Source of the DNA: Selenomonadales bacterium
GTDB taxonomy: Bacteria; Bacillota; Negativicutes; Sporomusales; UBA7701
Direction of reading: 5' to 3'
DNA: 64,000 nt
Assembly (NCBI GenBank): GCA_029976065.1
Contig: JARKNV010000069.1
Span: forward strand, 1-64,000
Shown here: one piece after another, positions 8,791-18,244 of the stretch
How positions within the stretch are numbered: the stretch's first letter is position 1
How the letters are laid out: each line of letters opens with the position of its first letter
The notes under the pieces: model-generated
Database searches by the model: none
The model's input: only the letters and a program-made list of their open reading frames with translations
Told to the model about the DNA's origin: nothing
Made by a program: the position numbers and the translations under genes

Positions 8791-9738
8791 TTATACGATA
8801 GCGTTGAAAAGGTAACCGGTCAGGGTGATCGCCACGGCGAGGATGCCGGCGAAGACGGCGATGAGCCCGGGCTTGAGCACGCGGCGGAGGATTATCAGCT
8901 CCGGGAGGCTGATGGCGCTGACCGCCATCATGAAGGCCAGCGAGGTGCCGAGCGGCAGGCCTTTTCCGATGAGGGCGTAGATGATGGGCACCATGCCGGA
9001 GGAGCTGTTGTAGAGCGGTACGCCGAGCAGGACGACGAGCGGCACGGCCAGGGGGTTGTCGCGGCCGGCGTATTTGACGAGGAAGGCGTCCGGGACGTAG
9101 CCGTGGATGAAGCCGCCGACGGCGAGGGCGACGACGATGTAGGGACCGATTTTTTTCAGCAGGGCGAGGGTGAAGTCGCCGGCCGCCTGGCAGCGCTCGG
9201 CGAAGGTGGGCTCGTAGAGTTCCGCTTCGCCGCTTTTGATCTGGTAGACGTATTCTTCGACGAGGTGTTCGAGTTTGAGCCTGCCGATGACGTAGCCGGC
9301 GAGGACGGCGATGACGACGCCGGTGGCGGCGTACAGCAGGGCGACCTGCCAGCCGAACATGCCGAGCAGCAGGACGAGGGCGATTTCGTTGACCATCGGC
9401 GAGGCGATGAGGAAGGAGAAGGTGACGCCGAGCGGCACGCCGGCTTCGATGAAGCCGATGAACAGCGGGACGGCCGAGCACGAGCAGAAAGGCGTCAGGA
9501 TGCCGATGAGCGCCGCCAGGATGTTGCCGAGAAAGGTGTGCCGGCGGCTGAGGAATTTTTTCGTTTTCGCCGGCGGGAAGTAGGAGCGGATGACGGTGAT
9601 GATGAAGATCGCCACCGCCAGGAGCGCGAATATCTTGGGCGTATCGTAGACGAAGAAATGCAGCGCGGCGGTGAACGGGCTTTCCGGCGCCAGCCCCAGC
9701 CACTGGTAGACGACCAGGTCGGCGAAGTATTCGAACAT
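8791..9738 (-). CDS. arsP: ArsP-like organoarsenical permease (DUF318)
   Basis: The 315-residue membrane protein has about eight hydrophobic segments and the family signature [20 protein letters not shown] near residue 90. ArsP proteins export trivalent methylated arsenicals; the adjacent ArsM would supply that substrate. I start at ATG 9738, 12 nt after a GAGG, giving [13 protein letters not shown]. It follows the MarR gene by 5 bp. Confidence 0.85.
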   Translation of the reverse strand: MFEYFADLVVYQWLGLAPESPFTAALHFFVYDTPKIFALLAVAIFIITVIRSYFPPAKTKKFLSRRHTFLGNILAALIGILTPFCSCSAVPLFIGFIEAGVPLGVTFSFLIASPMVNEIALVLLLGMFGWQVALLYAATGVVIAVLAGYVIGRLKLEHLVEEYVYQIKSGEAELYEPTFAERCQAAGDFTLALLKKIGPYIVVALAVGGFIHGYVPDAFLVKYAGRDNPLAVPLVVLLGVPLYNSSSGMVPIIYALIGKGLPLGTSLAFMMAVSAISLPELIILRRVLKPGLIAVFAGILAVAITLTGYLFNAIV

Positions 9739-9743
9739 GGAGG

Positions 9744-10229
9744 TTACCTCTTTTCGGTGCCGCCGCAATTATTGACGAGGCTGAGATCGCAGCAGTCGGG
9801 ATTCTTTATCGCTTCGGCCAGGAGAACAAGGCTGTCGAGCACCTGCTCGCGCTTGTCGGCCGGCAGATAGGCGACGATGTCCGCGAAATAGGTTTCCATG
9901 CGTTTTTCGAGGTCGGCGAACACCCTGCCGCCCTTTTCGCTGAGGGCGAGCGTGACGTAGCGGCGGTCGGCGGCGTCGGTCTCCCGGCGCACCAGCCCCA
10001 TGCTCACGAGATTGTCGACCGACCTGCTGACCGTGCTTTTGTCGAGCTTCAGCAGTTCGGCCAGATCGTTCAGCGACATTCTTTCCGTCCGGCCGAGTTC
10101 GACGATGACATGGCACTGGGCCATGGTGATGCCGCAGCAGGACGCCTCGCCGCGTTCCAGGAGGCCGAGCCGCCTGACGACCAGCCGCATCGTTTCCCGC
10201 AGTTTCTGGGCCTGATTTTCGTTTGCCAA
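9744..10229 (-). CDS. Cys-rich MarR-family regulator of the arsenic operon
   Basis: This 161-residue winged-helix protein has the MarR core (LNDLAELLKLDKSTVSRSVD, then DAADRRYVTLALSEKG). It carries six cysteines in two clusters, C31/C32/C39 and C146/C147/C155, which could bind As(III) or methylarsenite and release DNA. I start at TTG 10229, because CAGGAGGTG lies 7 nt upstream and the promoter is only about 23 bp away. It is the first gene of the four-gene operon and sits on a palindromic operator. Confidence 0.85.
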   Translation of the reverse strand: MANENQAQKLRETMRLVVRRLGLLERGEASCCGITMAQCHVIVELGRTERMSLNDLAELLKLDKSTVSRSVDNLVSMGLVRRETDAADRRYVTLALSEKGGRVFADLEKRMETYFADIVAYLPADKREQVLDSLVLLAEAIKNPDCCDLSLVNNCGGTEKR

Positions 10230-10251
10230 TTTATAGCACCTCCTGGTTATC

Positions 10252-10281
10252 ATTATAGCACTTAAGTTGTATAATGCAACT
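10252..10281 (-). promoter_or_regulatory. Promoter and palindromic operator of the arsenic operon
   Basis: On the minus strand TTGCAT (10274-10279) and TATAAT (10252-10257) are 16 bp apart. The palindrome AGTTGTATAATGCAACT (10265-10281) covers the -35 hexamer, which fits autorepression by the MarR protein encoded directly downstream. Confidence 0.75.
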
Positions 10282-10308
10282 GTTTCTTTTTGAAACTTTT
10301 GCAATATG

Positions 10309-10337
10309 AAAAGACTGCCGCGACGCGGCAGTCTTTT
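10309..10337 (-). terminator. Terminator downstream of ddl
   Basis: AAAAGACTGCCGC and GCGGCAGTCTTTT form a 13-bp stem with a 3-nt loop. On the minus strand it ends the dcw transcript after ddl and repeat copy 3; on the plus strand it faces no gene. Confidence 0.85.
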
Positions 10338-10401
10338 GTGTTGGTTGGAGCGGAGACTGAAAGCTTCTCCCCTACCCTATTCGTCCCTTAAGTAATGGCG
10401 A

Positions 10402-10528
10402 GCGGCCGTTCAGAAGGTCCCAGATGCAAGGCGCACCGGAGGATGGCCCGCGACGGCGTACTTATTTGCGTACGTCGAGTGGGCCATCCGAGGAGCAACG
10501 CCGCAGATGGGGCCTTATCAACGGCCGC
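10402..10528 (+). repeat. Dispersed palindromic repeat, copy 3 of 14
   Basis: Outer arms are GCGGCCGTT/AACGGCCGC. Here an inner arm pair GATGGCCC/GGGCCATC replaces the usual inner sequence, and the core reads GCGTACTTATTTGCGTAC. It abuts the ddl stop codon and is followed by the ddl terminator, so it lies in the 3' untranslated region. Confidence 0.9.
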
Positions 10529-11458
10529 CTATTGTACCATCAACAAGATTTGTTCACACAGGTCGGGAAACGATATCCCCGCCGCCGCCGCCGCCTTCGG
10601 CACGAGGCTGGTGGCGGTCATGCCGGGGATGGTGTTGACTTCGAGGACGTAGGGTTGGCCGGCGGCGTCGAGCATGACGTCGACCCGGCCGATGCCGCGG
10701 CAGCCGAGGAGGGCGAAGGCGGCGAGGGCTTCGGCCTGGACTGCTTTGGTGACGGCTTCGTCGAGGGTGGCGGGGCAGCGGTATTCGGTGGCGCCTTTGG
10801 TGTATTTGGAGGTGTAGTCGTAGCGGCCGGAATGAGGAACGATTTCGATGACGGGCAGGGCCCGGGGGGTGTCGGCGCCGAGGATGGCGACGGTGAGTTC
10901 GCGGCCTTGGATGAATTTTTCGATGAGGACGTTGTCGTCGTATTTGAAGGCGGTGTCGAGGGCGGCGGCGAGGGCGGCTTCGGCTTCGACGATGGTGACG
11001 CCGATGCTGGAACCCTGGGTGGCGGGCTTGACGACGACGGGCAGGCCGAAGGCGGCGACGATTTCGCCGGCGAGGGGCCGCTGTTTGGCTTCGGCGGCGG
11101 TATAGAGGCGCGAGCCGGGGGTGCTGATGCCGGCCTGGAGGAAGAGGCGCTTGGAGGTGGCTTTGTCCATGGCGTTGGCGCTGGCCTGGACGCCGGAGCC
11201 GGTGTAGGGGATGCCGAGGAGTTCGAGGGCGCCCTGGAGGAGGCCGTCTTCGCCGTATTTGCCGTGGATGGCGTTGAATACCACCTGGGCGCCGGCTTCG
11301 CGGAGCTGTTCGATGAACCGCTTGGGCTCGAGGTCGATGCCGACGGCGTCGTAGCCTTTTTCCTGCAGGGCGGCGAGGATGGCTTTGCCGGTATTGAGCG
11401 AGACTTCCCGCTCAGCCGACGGCCCGCCCATCACGACGGCAACGCGTTTATTTTTCAT
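10529..11458 (-). CDS. ddl: D-alanine--D-alanine ligase
   Basis: The 309-residue ATP-grasp enzyme begins with the Ddl signature VAVVMGGPSAEREVSLNTG and ends with the metal-binding region RVDVMLDAAGQPYVLEVNTI. It makes the D-Ala-D-Ala dipeptide used by MurF. It lies 224 bp after murA, with repeat copy 4 between. Its stop codon is adjacent to copy 3. Confidence 0.96.
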   Translation of the reverse strand: MKNKRVAVVMGGPSAEREVSLNTGKAILAALQEKGYDAVGIDLEPKRFIEQLREAGAQVVFNAIHGKYGEDGLLQGALELLGIPYTGSGVQASANAMDKATSKRLFLQAGISTPGSRLYTAAEAKQRPLAGEIVAAFGLPVVVKPATQGSSIGVTIVEAEAALAAALDTAFKYDDNVLIEKFIQGRELTVAILGADTPRALPVIEIVPHSGRYDYTSKYTKGATEYRCPATLDEAVTKAVQAEALAAFALLGCRGIGRVDVMLDAAGQPYVLEVNTIPGMTATSLVPKAAAAAGISFPDLCEQILLMVQ

Positions 11459-11545
11459 TGTCAGGACCTCCTGTCAGATGCTAAGTCTATTATCCTGCTA
11501 TGTACTTGAAATGGCAAGCGGACGGATTATGACTTGATGTGGCAA

Positions 11546-11670
11546 GCGGACGTTCAGAAGTCCCCAGATGCAAGGCGGCTCCGCCGGGCGTGCAGCGCCG
11601 CGTACTCGGCACGTACGCTAGCAAGCGCCCGGTGGAACAACGCAGCAGATGGGGGCTTATCAACGTCCGC
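11546..11670 (+). repeat. Dispersed palindromic repeat, copy 4 of 14
   Basis: Outer arms are GCGGACGTT/AACGTCCGC: the C-G pair at position six differs from copy 3 but is compensated on the other arm. Core GCGTACTCGGCACGTACGC and both AGATG boxes are intact. It ends 12 bp before the murA stop codon. Confidence 0.92.
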
Positions 11671-11682
11671 CCGACGAAATGG

Positions 11683-12933
11683 TCACGGAGACCTACGAAG
11701 GATTTTGGCGCCGATCGTTTGCAATTTCTTCTCCAACGCCTCGTATCCCCTGTCGATGTGGTAGACCTGCTCGATTTCGCTGACGCCTTCGGCGGCGAGG
11801 GCGGCGAGGACGAGGGCGGCGCCGGCCCTGAGGTCGTGGGCGGCGACGATGGCGCCGGAGAGTTTGGAGACGCCGCGGATTACGGCGGTACGGCCTTCGA
11901 CTTTGATTTTGGCGCCCATGCGGCTGAGTTCGTCGACGTGTTTGAAGCGGTTTTCGAAGATGTTTTCGGTGATGATGCTGGTGCCTTTGGCGGTGGTGAG
12001 GAGGGCGAACATGGGGGCCTGGAGGTCGGTGGGGAAGCCCGGGTAGGGCAGGGTTTTGATGTCGACGCCGCGGTGTTCGCCGCCGCGGACGCGGACGTTG
12101 TCGCCGCTAAAGTCGATGCGGGCGCCGATTTCCTGGAGTTTGTCGATGACGGAGAAGAGGTGCTCGGGGATGACGTTGTCGACGACGACATCGCCGCGGG
12201 TGAGGGCGCCGGCGATGAGGAAGGTGCCGGCTTCAATGCGGTCGGGGATGACGGTGTGTTCGGCGGGTGCGAGCCGTTCGACGCCCTGGATGCGGATGGT
12301 GTCGGTGCCGGCGCCGCTGATCCGGGCGCCCATTTTGTTGAGGAAGGCCTGGAGGTCGGCGACTTCGGGTTCGCGGGCGGCGTTGCGGATGACGGTGGTG
12401 CCGCTGGCTACGGAGGCGGCCATCATGGCGTTTTCGGTGGCGCCGACGCTGGGAAAGTCGAAGTGGATCTCGCCGCCGGTGAGATGGACGGCTTCGGCAT
12501 CGATGAAGCCGCACCGGTCGTTGACGACGGCGCCGATTTTTTCCAGGGCTTTGATGTGGAGGTTGATGGGCCGGGGCCCGATGGCGCAGCCGCCCGGGAA
12601 GGAGAGCCGCACTCTGCGGAAACGGCCGAGCAGCGGCCCCATGAGGAAGACGGAGGCCCGCATTTCCCGCATGAGGTGTTCGGGGATTTCTTCTTTTGAG
12701 ACGCCGGTGGTGTCGATGATGAGGGTGCTGTTTTCCCGCTGGATTTTCGCCCCGAGGAGGGCGAGGATGTCCTGCATCATGGTTATGTCCCTGAGCAGCG
12801 GGACGTTGTGAAGGACGCTGACGCCGGTGGAGAGCAGCGATGCGGCCATCAGGGGCAGGGTGGCGTTTTTGGCGCCGTTGACCTTGATGTGGCCTGTCAA
12901 TTGTACTTCTCCTGCGACGATAAATTTCTCCAT
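11683..12933 (-). CDS. murA: UDP-N-acetylglucosamine 1-carboxyvinyltransferase MurA
   Basis: The 416-residue protein has the MurA start MEKFIVAGEVQLTGHIKVNG and the catalytic loop FPGGCAIGPRPI with the Cys that fosfomycin modifies. It catalyses the first committed step of peptidoglycan synthesis using PEP. ATG 12933 is preceded by GGGAGGGG; the longer reading frame upstream has no ribosome binding site. No murB is present between murC and murA or elsewhere in this dcw cluster. Confidence 0.97.
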   Translation of the reverse strand: MEKFIVAGEVQLTGHIKVNGAKNATLPLMAASLLSTGVSVLHNVPLLRDITMMQDILALLGAKIQRENSTLIIDTTGVSKEEIPEHLMREMRASVFLMGPLLGRFRRVRLSFPGGCAIGPRPINLHIKALEKIGAVVNDRCGFIDAEAVHLTGGEIHFDFPSVGATENAMMAASVASGTTVIRNAAREPEVADLQAFLNKMGARISGAGTDTIRIQGVERLAPAEHTVIPDRIEAGTFLIAGALTRGDVVVDNVIPEHLFSVIDKLQEIGARIDFSGDNVRVRGGEHRGVDIKTLPYPGFPTDLQAPMFALLTTAKGTSIITENIFENRFKHVDELSRMGAKIKVEGRTAVIRGVSKLSGAIVAAHDLRAGAALVLAALAAEGVSEIEQVYHIDRGYEALEKKLQTIGAKILRRSP

Positions 12934-13005
12934 CGTCTTCCCCTCCCAGAAAAGTACAATCACCCTAAATATTGATTTACACAGCAAGCCTGAAGGGTTG
13001 TTTTT

Positions 13006-14382
13006 TTATTTGTGGGAGAGCCGTTCGACCAGTTCTTCGCCGGCGAGGTAGATGTTGCCGGCACCCATCGTCATGACAAGGTCGCCGGGTTCGGCGATTT
13101 CGGAGAGGTAGCGGGCGATGTTGGCTTTGTCGGCGATGTAGGTGACGGGTTTGCCGGTCTGGCGCTCCACTTCTTCCTTGAGGGTTTCGCCGCTGATGCC
13201 CGGTATGGGGGCTTCGCCGGCGGAGTAGATGTCGGTGAGGACGAGGAGGTCGGCGCCGGTGAAGGCGCCGCCGAATTCCTGGCGGAGGAATTTGGTGCGG
13301 GTGTAGCGGTGGGGCTGGAATATGCAGATGAGGCGTTTGGGGTTGACGTCGCGCGCGGCCCGCAGGGTGGTGGCTATTTCGGTGGGATGGTGGGCGTAGT
13401 CGTCGACGACCCAGACGCCGTCGACCCGCCCTTTGGTTTGGAAGCGGCGCTTGACGCCCTGGAATTGGCCGAGGCCGGCGGCGACCTGTTCGAAGGGGAG
13501 GCCGGCGTGGAGGCCGACGATGACGGCGGCGAGGGAGTTGGCGACGTTGTGGCGGCCGGGGACGTTGATCTGGATCCGGCCGAGGGGCTGGCCGCGATGG
13601 CGGACGAGGTAGCTGGTGGCGGTGCCGCGGGTTTCGAGGTCGGTGGCGGTGTATTCGGCGTCGCCGTCCAGGGCGTAGGAGATGTAGCGGCGCCCGCAGC
13701 GGGGAGCGAGGTCGCGGATGTGGTGGTTGTCGAAGCAAAGGACGGCCAGGCCTTGGTCGGCGGGCAGTTTGCCGAGGAAGGCGGTGAAGGCGGCCAATAT
13801 TTTGTCCATGGTGCCGTAATGGTCCATGTGGTCGTTTTCGATGTTGGTGACGACGGCGACTTCGGGGTTGAGCCTGAGGAAGGAGCCGTCGCTTTCGTCG
13901 GCTTCGGCGACGAGCCATTCGCCGGCGCCGAGCTTGGCGTTGCCGTTGAGGTAGTCGATGTCGCCGCCGATGATGATGGTGGGGTCGAGGCCGGCGGTTT
14001 CGAGCATGAGGGCGATCATGGAGGTGGTGGTGGTTTTGCCGTGGGCGCCGGCAACGGCGATGCCCCGCCTCTCGTCCATGAGGGCGGCGACCATTTCGGA
14101 GCGGTGGTAGATGGGCAGTCCCTTGGCCTTGGCGGCGGCGATTTCGGGGTTGGTGCCGGCGATGGCGGTGGAGACGACGATGGCCTGGGCGCCTTCGATG
14201 TTGGCGGCGTCGTGGCCGAGGAAGATGGTGGCTCCGAGCTGCTGGAGCCTATGTACGGTTTCGGATTTGGCGATGTCGGAGCCGCTGACGGCAAAGCCCT
14301 TGGCCAACAGGACTTTGGCGATGGCGCTCATGCCGGCGCCGCCGATACCGACGAAGTGGATGCGTTTCAGGTTGTCGAGCAA
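13006..14382 (-). CDS. murC: UDP-N-acetylmuramate--L-alanine ligase MurC
   Basis: The 458-residue Mur ligase starts with the Rossmann motif HFVGIGGAGMSAIAKVL and has the ATP-binding loop GAHGKTTTTSM, followed by the central and C-terminal ligase domains. It adds L-Ala to UDP-MurNAc in the cytosol. It lies 78 bp after murG and 72 bp before murA in the cell wall operon. Confidence 0.97.
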   Translation of the reverse strand: MLDNLKRIHFVGIGGAGMSAIAKVLLAKGFAVSGSDIAKSETVHRLQQLGATIFLGHDAANIEGAQAIVVSTAIAGTNPEIAAAKAKGLPIYHRSEMVAALMDERRGIAVAGAHGKTTTTSMIALMLETAGLDPTIIIGGDIDYLNGNAKLGAGEWLVAEADESDGSFLRLNPEVAVVTNIENDHMDHYGTMDKILAAFTAFLGKLPADQGLAVLCFDNHHIRDLAPRCGRRYISYALDGDAEYTATDLETRGTATSYLVRHRGQPLGRIQINVPGRHNVANSLAAVIVGLHAGLPFEQVAAGLGQFQGVKRRFQTKGRVDGVWVVDDYAHHPTEIATTLRAARDVNPKRLICIFQPHRYTRTKFLRQEFGGAFTGADLLVLTDIYSAGEAPIPGISGETLKEEVERQTGKPVTYIADKANIARYLSEIAEPGDLVMTMGAGNIYLAGEELVERLSHK

Positions 14383-14460
14383 CGGATTTCTCCCCTTTCC
14401 TGCCTGACGGCGCCTCCAGCGTAATGTTATTGTATGCAGAGGCGGTTGTTGGTGTGAATT

Positions 14461-15582
14461 TCAGGTGCGGCGGCTGCTGGCGAGGTCGATGGCAAGCCTG
14501 GCGATTTCGGCAGCGGCGGCCGGCCGGCCGAGCTGTTTGCTGGCTCGGGCCATGGCGGCGAGTTTGTCCGCGTCGCCGAGGAGGGTTTCGAGGGTGTCGG
14601 CGAGGCGCGGGCCGGTGAGGTCGGCGTCGCGGATGACGAGGGCGGCGCCTTGGGCTTCGAGGACGCGGGCGTTGAATTCCTGGTGGTTTTCGGCGGCGTA
14701 TGGGTACGGGATGAGGACGGCCGGGATGCCGCGGGCGGTGAGTTCAGCGAGGCCGATCGCTCCGGCGCGGAAGACGGCGAGGTCGGCGGCGGCCAGGGCC
14801 TGGGGCATGTTGTAGAGGTACGGGACGATGCTAATGTTGCCAGTTTTGGCAATGTCTATACCGCGTTGGGCCAGCAGGCCGACTATGTTATTATACTCGC
14901 CGCTGCCGGTGGCGTGCAAGATTTGGACGCCGGGACGGCCGGCGAAGCGGGCGTGGACGTCGGCCATGGCGGTGTTGATGCTGCGGGCGCCGCGGCTGCC
15001 GCCGGCGACGAGGATGGTGAGCCTGTCCGGGGCGAGGCCGAGGGCCGCCAGGCCGTCTTCGCGGGTGGCGGTGAGGACGTCGGGGCGGACGGGGTTGCCG
15101 GTGACGACGACCTTGTCCTTGCCGGCGCCAAAATTATGCGCGGCTTCGCCGTAGCCGGCGGCGATTTTTCCGACGAAGCGGGCGAGGATGCGGTTGGTGA
15201 CGCCGGGGATGACGTTTTGCTCCTGGATGATGGCGGGGATGCCGAGGAGGCTGGCGGTGAGGAGGACGGGGCCGCAAACGTAGCCGCCGGTGCCGATGAC
15301 GACGTCGGGCTTGAAGCGGCGGAGGACGGCGAAGGCTTCGAACAGGCCGGCGAAGGCTTTGAAGAGGTTGCGGAGGTTGCCGAGGGTGAGGCGGCGCTCG
15401 ATGCCGCCGGCGTCGACGGTGGCGAAGGGGAAGCCTTCCCTAGGGACGATGTCGGCTTCGAGGCCTTGTTTGGTGCCGACGAAGAGGATTTCGGAGGGTT
15501 CTATGTCGTTGATGGCGCGGGCGATGGTGAGGGCAGGGTAGATATGGCCGCCAGTTCCGCCCCCGGAAATTATGACTCTCAT
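14461..15582 (-). CDS. murG: UDP-GlcNAc:undecaprenyl-PP-MurNAc-pentapeptide GlcNAc transferase MurG
   Basis: The 373-residue GT-B glycosyltransferase begins RVIISGGGTGGHIYPALTIA, the lipid I binding loop, and has the UDP-GlcNAc site near FRAGAIGLAELTARGIPAVL. It converts lipid I to lipid II on the inner face of the membrane. Its start codon is 16 bp from repeat copy 5, and ftsW lies upstream. Confidence 0.97.
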   Translation of the reverse strand: MRVIISGGGTGGHIYPALTIARAINDIEPSEILFVGTKQGLEADIVPREGFPFATVDAGGIERRLTLGNLRNLFKAFAGLFEAFAVLRRFKPDVVIGTGGYVCGPVLLTASLLGIPAIIQEQNVIPGVTNRILARFVGKIAAGYGEAAHNFGAGKDKVVVTGNPVRPDVLTATREDGLAALGLAPDRLTILVAGGSRGARSINTAMADVHARFAGRPGVQILHATGSGEYNNIVGLLAQRGIDIAKTGNISIVPYLYNMPQALAAADLAVFRAGAIGLAELTARGIPAVLIPYPYAAENHQEFNARVLEAQGAALVIRDADLTGPRLADTLETLLGDADKLAAMARASKQLGRPAAAAEIARLAIDLASSRRT

Positions 15583-15598
15583 ACTTTTTCTCCTCGGG

Positions 15599-15720
15599 GC
15601 AGGCCGTTGATGGCCCCGTATGCTGTGTTGCGGCTTCGGCCGCCATCCTCAACGTACGTGCGTGTACGTTTCCGGTGTCGGCCTCACCGCGCCTTGCCTA
15701 CGGGCCCCTGAACGGCCTGC
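15599..15720 (-). repeat. Dispersed palindromic repeat, copy 5 of 14
   Basis: This copy is in the opposite orientation. Outer arms are GCAGGCCGTT/AACGGCCTGC. The usual CCAGATG/CAGATGG boxes are replaced by CCCGTAGG and CATACGGG, so both sides changed while CCCGTA/TACGGG still pair. With copy 9 it forms a subfamily sharing GACACCGGAAACGTACACG. It lies 43 bp past the ftsW stop. Confidence 0.9.
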
Positions 15721-15763
15721 GCACATTACATTAAGATAACGGGGACTGGTCCGCCGATTATAG

Positions 15764-16873
15764 TCATTTTAGTGAAACGTAGCGTGAAATGTTAAGCAAT
15801 ATCCCGACACCGGCCAGGGTGAAGATAAGCGCCGATCCGCCGAAGCTGAGGAACGGGAGCGGTATGCCGGTTACCGGCATGGAGGCGGTGACGACGGCGA
15901 TGTTCATGAGCGCCTGGACGATGATCATGCTGGTGAGGCCGGCGGCGAGGATGCTGCCGTAGATGTCGGGGGCGGCGATGGCGATTTTGAGGCCGCGCCA
16001 GGCGAAGAGGAAGAAGAGGACGACGACGGTGACGGTGCCGATGAGGCCGAGTTCTTCGCCGAGGATGGCGAAGATGAAGTCGGTGTGGGGTTCGGGGAGG
16101 TAGAGGAATTTTTCGCGGCTGCGGCCGAGGCCGACGCCGAAGAGGCCGCCGGAGCCGATGGCGTAGAGGGACTGGATGATGTGGTAGCCGCTGTCGAGCG
16201 GGTCGGCCCACGGGTCGCTGAAGGCGAACAGGCGGCGCAGGCGGTAGGGTTCGATGATTATGGCGACGACGATGCCGGCGACGCCGGCGAGGCCGAGGGA
16301 GGCGAGATGGGAGATCCTGGCCCCGGCGGTGAAGAGGAGGACGAAGACGGTGCCGCCGATGGCGAGGGCGGTGCCGAGGTCGGGCTCTTTGAGGATGAGG
16401 CCGAAGACGACGAGGAGGATGAGGAGCTGCGGCAGGAGGCCGCGGACGAAGCTGGTGATTTTGTCCTGATGGCGGGCGAGGCTTTCGGAGCAGAAGAGCA
16501 CCATGCTGAGTTTGGCAATTTCCGAGGGCTGGAGGTACAGGGAGCCGAACCCGAGCCAGCGGCGGGCGCCGTTGACGACTTTGCCGAGGCCGGGGACGAG
16601 GACGAGGACGAGCAGGACGAGGGTGACGATGATGATGGGGTTGGCGAGCCGCCGCCAGACGTGGTAGTCGAGGCTCATGGTGAAGAGCATGGCCGCGACG
16701 CCGAGGGCGGCCCAGATGAGCTGCCGTTTGAGGAAGTAGTAGCTGTCGTCGAAGTTGACGTGGGCCGAGACCGCGCTGGAGCTGTAGACCATAACAACGC
16801 CGATCGCCAGGAGGACGATTACGGTGAAAAAGATGACGAAGTCGGGCGACTTGGGTCTGACCGCCACATTCAC
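15764..16873 (-). CDS. ftsW: Lipid II polymerase FtsW (SEDS family)
   Basis: The 369-residue polytopic protein has ten hydrophobic segments and the SEDS signatures VNGARRWLGFGSLYLQPSE and EPHTDFIFAILGEELGLIG. It is the glycan polymerase of the septum and pairs with the PBP encoded upstream in the cluster. It follows murD by 5 bp. The N-terminal ten residues are soluble and charged. Confidence 0.95.
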   Translation of the reverse strand: MNVAVRPKSPDFVIFFTVIVLLAIGVVMVYSSSAVSAHVNFDDSYYFLKRQLIWAALGVAAMLFTMSLDYHVWRRLANPIIIVTLVLLVLVLVPGLGKVVNGARRWLGFGSLYLQPSEIAKLSMVLFCSESLARHQDKITSFVRGLLPQLLILLVVFGLILKEPDLGTALAIGGTVFVLLFTAGARISHLASLGLAGVAGIVVAIIIEPYRLRRLFAFSDPWADPLDSGYHIIQSLYAIGSGGLFGVGLGRSREKFLYLPEPHTDFIFAILGEELGLIGTVTVVVLFFLFAWRGLKIAIAAPDIYGSILAAGLTSMIIVQALMNIAVVTASMPVTGIPLPFLSFGGSALIFTLAGVGILLNISRYVSLK

Positions 16874-16878
16874 TCCTC

Positions 16879-18243
16879 CTATCTCAGGCGGCGTACAAGG
16901 TCTTTGAATATTCTCCCCCGTTCTTCGTAGTTGTTGAACATGTCGTAGCTGGCGCAGGCCGGCGAGAGGAGAACGAGCTGGGGCGGACGGGCCAGGCTGT
17001 GGGCCAGGGCTACGGCGGCCGGGAAGTCGGCGGCGCGGCGGATGTCTTTGACGCCGTGGCGGGCGGCGGCTTCGGCGAACCGGTCGGCGGCTTCGCCGAT
17101 GAGGATGAGGTGGTCGACTTTTTCCCGGGCGAGGCTCATGAATTCGCCGAGGTCGGTGTTTTTGTCGCGGCCGCCGGCGATGAGGATGATGTGGGCGGGG
17201 AAGGATTCGAGGGCTTTGATGGATGATTCGGGGTTGGTGGCTTTGGAGTCGTTGTACCAGGTGACGCCGCCCAATGTTTCGACCGGCTCGATGCGATGCT
17301 CGACGCCGGGGAAGGAGCTGAGGACGGCGGCCATGTCGCGCGGCCGGGCGCCGGCGAAGTAGGCGGCGGCGCAGGCGGCAAGGGCGTTCTCGACGTTGTG
17401 GGCGCCGGGGATTTTGAGGTCGTCGAGGGCGCAGATGTCGAGGATTTCGTCGAGCCAGGCGAGCGTGATGCGGCCGTTGCCGACGTAGATGCCGGAGGGC
17501 AGTTTGCCGCGGCGGCTGAAGTAACAGACCTGGGAGGGAGCCCGCTCGGCCATGGCGCGGACGGCGGGGTCGTCGAAGTTGAGGATGAGGTAGTCCCGGT
17601 CGGTCTGGTTGGCGAAAACTCGCTCTTTCATGGCCTGGTAGGTGGCCAGGTCGCGGTGGCGGTCGATGTGGTCGGGGGTGAGGTTGAGGATGGCGGCGAT
17701 GTGGGGTTTGAAGGCGCTGACGCCTTCAAGCTGGAAGCTGGAGATTTCAGCGACGACGATGCCGTGGGGACTGACGCCCTGAACTTCGGCGGACAGGGCC
17801 TGGCCGATGTTGCCGCCGACGACTACTTCCCGGCCGGCGGCTTTGAGGATTTCGCCGGTGAGGGTGGTTGTCGTCGTTTTGCCGTTGGTGCCGGTGATGG
17901 CGATGATGGGGGCTTTGGTGAGCCGGTAGGCGATTTCGATTTCGCTCATGACGGCGATGCCGCGCTGCTGGGCGGCGGCGACGAGGGGGATGTAGACGGA
18001 GACGCCGGGCGAGAGGACGAGGATGTCGACGCCGTCCAGAAGGCTTTCGTCCTGGCGGCCGAGGGCTAAAGCGACGCCCGCCTCGGCGAGGCCGGCGATG
18101 TCGTGTTTGAGTTTGTCGGCTTCCTTGGCGTCGCTGAGGGTGACGGCGGCACCGAGCCCGGCGAGGATGCGGGCGACGGATATGCCGCTTATGGCGGCAC
18201 CGAGTACGAGGATTTTTTTGTTTTTGAATTGATTGCAGTCCAT
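16879..18243 (-). CDS. murD: UDP-N-acetylmuramoylalanine--D-glutamate ligase MurD
   Basis: The 454-residue ligase has an N-terminal nucleotide fold (KILVLGAAISGISVARIL), the P-loop GTNGKTTTTTLTGE and a C-terminal domain with YNDSKATNPESSIKAL. It adds D-Glu to UDP-MurNAc-L-Ala. It follows mraY after 1 bp and precedes ftsW by 5 bp, consistent with a tight operon. Confidence 0.97.
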   Translation of the reverse strand: MDCNQFKNKKILVLGAAISGISVARILAGLGAAVTLSDAKEADKLKHDIAGLAEAGVALALGRQDESLLDGVDILVLSPGVSVYIPLVAAAQQRGIAVMSEIEIAYRLTKAPIIAITGTNGKTTTTTLTGEILKAAGREVVVGGNIGQALSAEVQGVSPHGIVVAEISSFQLEGVSAFKPHIAAILNLTPDHIDRHRDLATYQAMKERVFANQTDRDYLILNFDDPAVRAMAERAPSQVCYFSRRGKLPSGIYVGNGRITLAWLDEILDICALDDLKIPGAHNVENALAACAAAYFAGARPRDMAAVLSSFPGVEHRIEPVETLGGVTWYNDSKATNPESSIKALESFPAHIILIAGGRDKNTDLGEFMSLAREKVDHLILIGEAADRFAEAAARHGVKDIRRAADFPAAVALAHSLARPPQLVLLSPACASYDMFNNYEERGRIFKDLVRRLR

Positions 18244-18244
18244 G

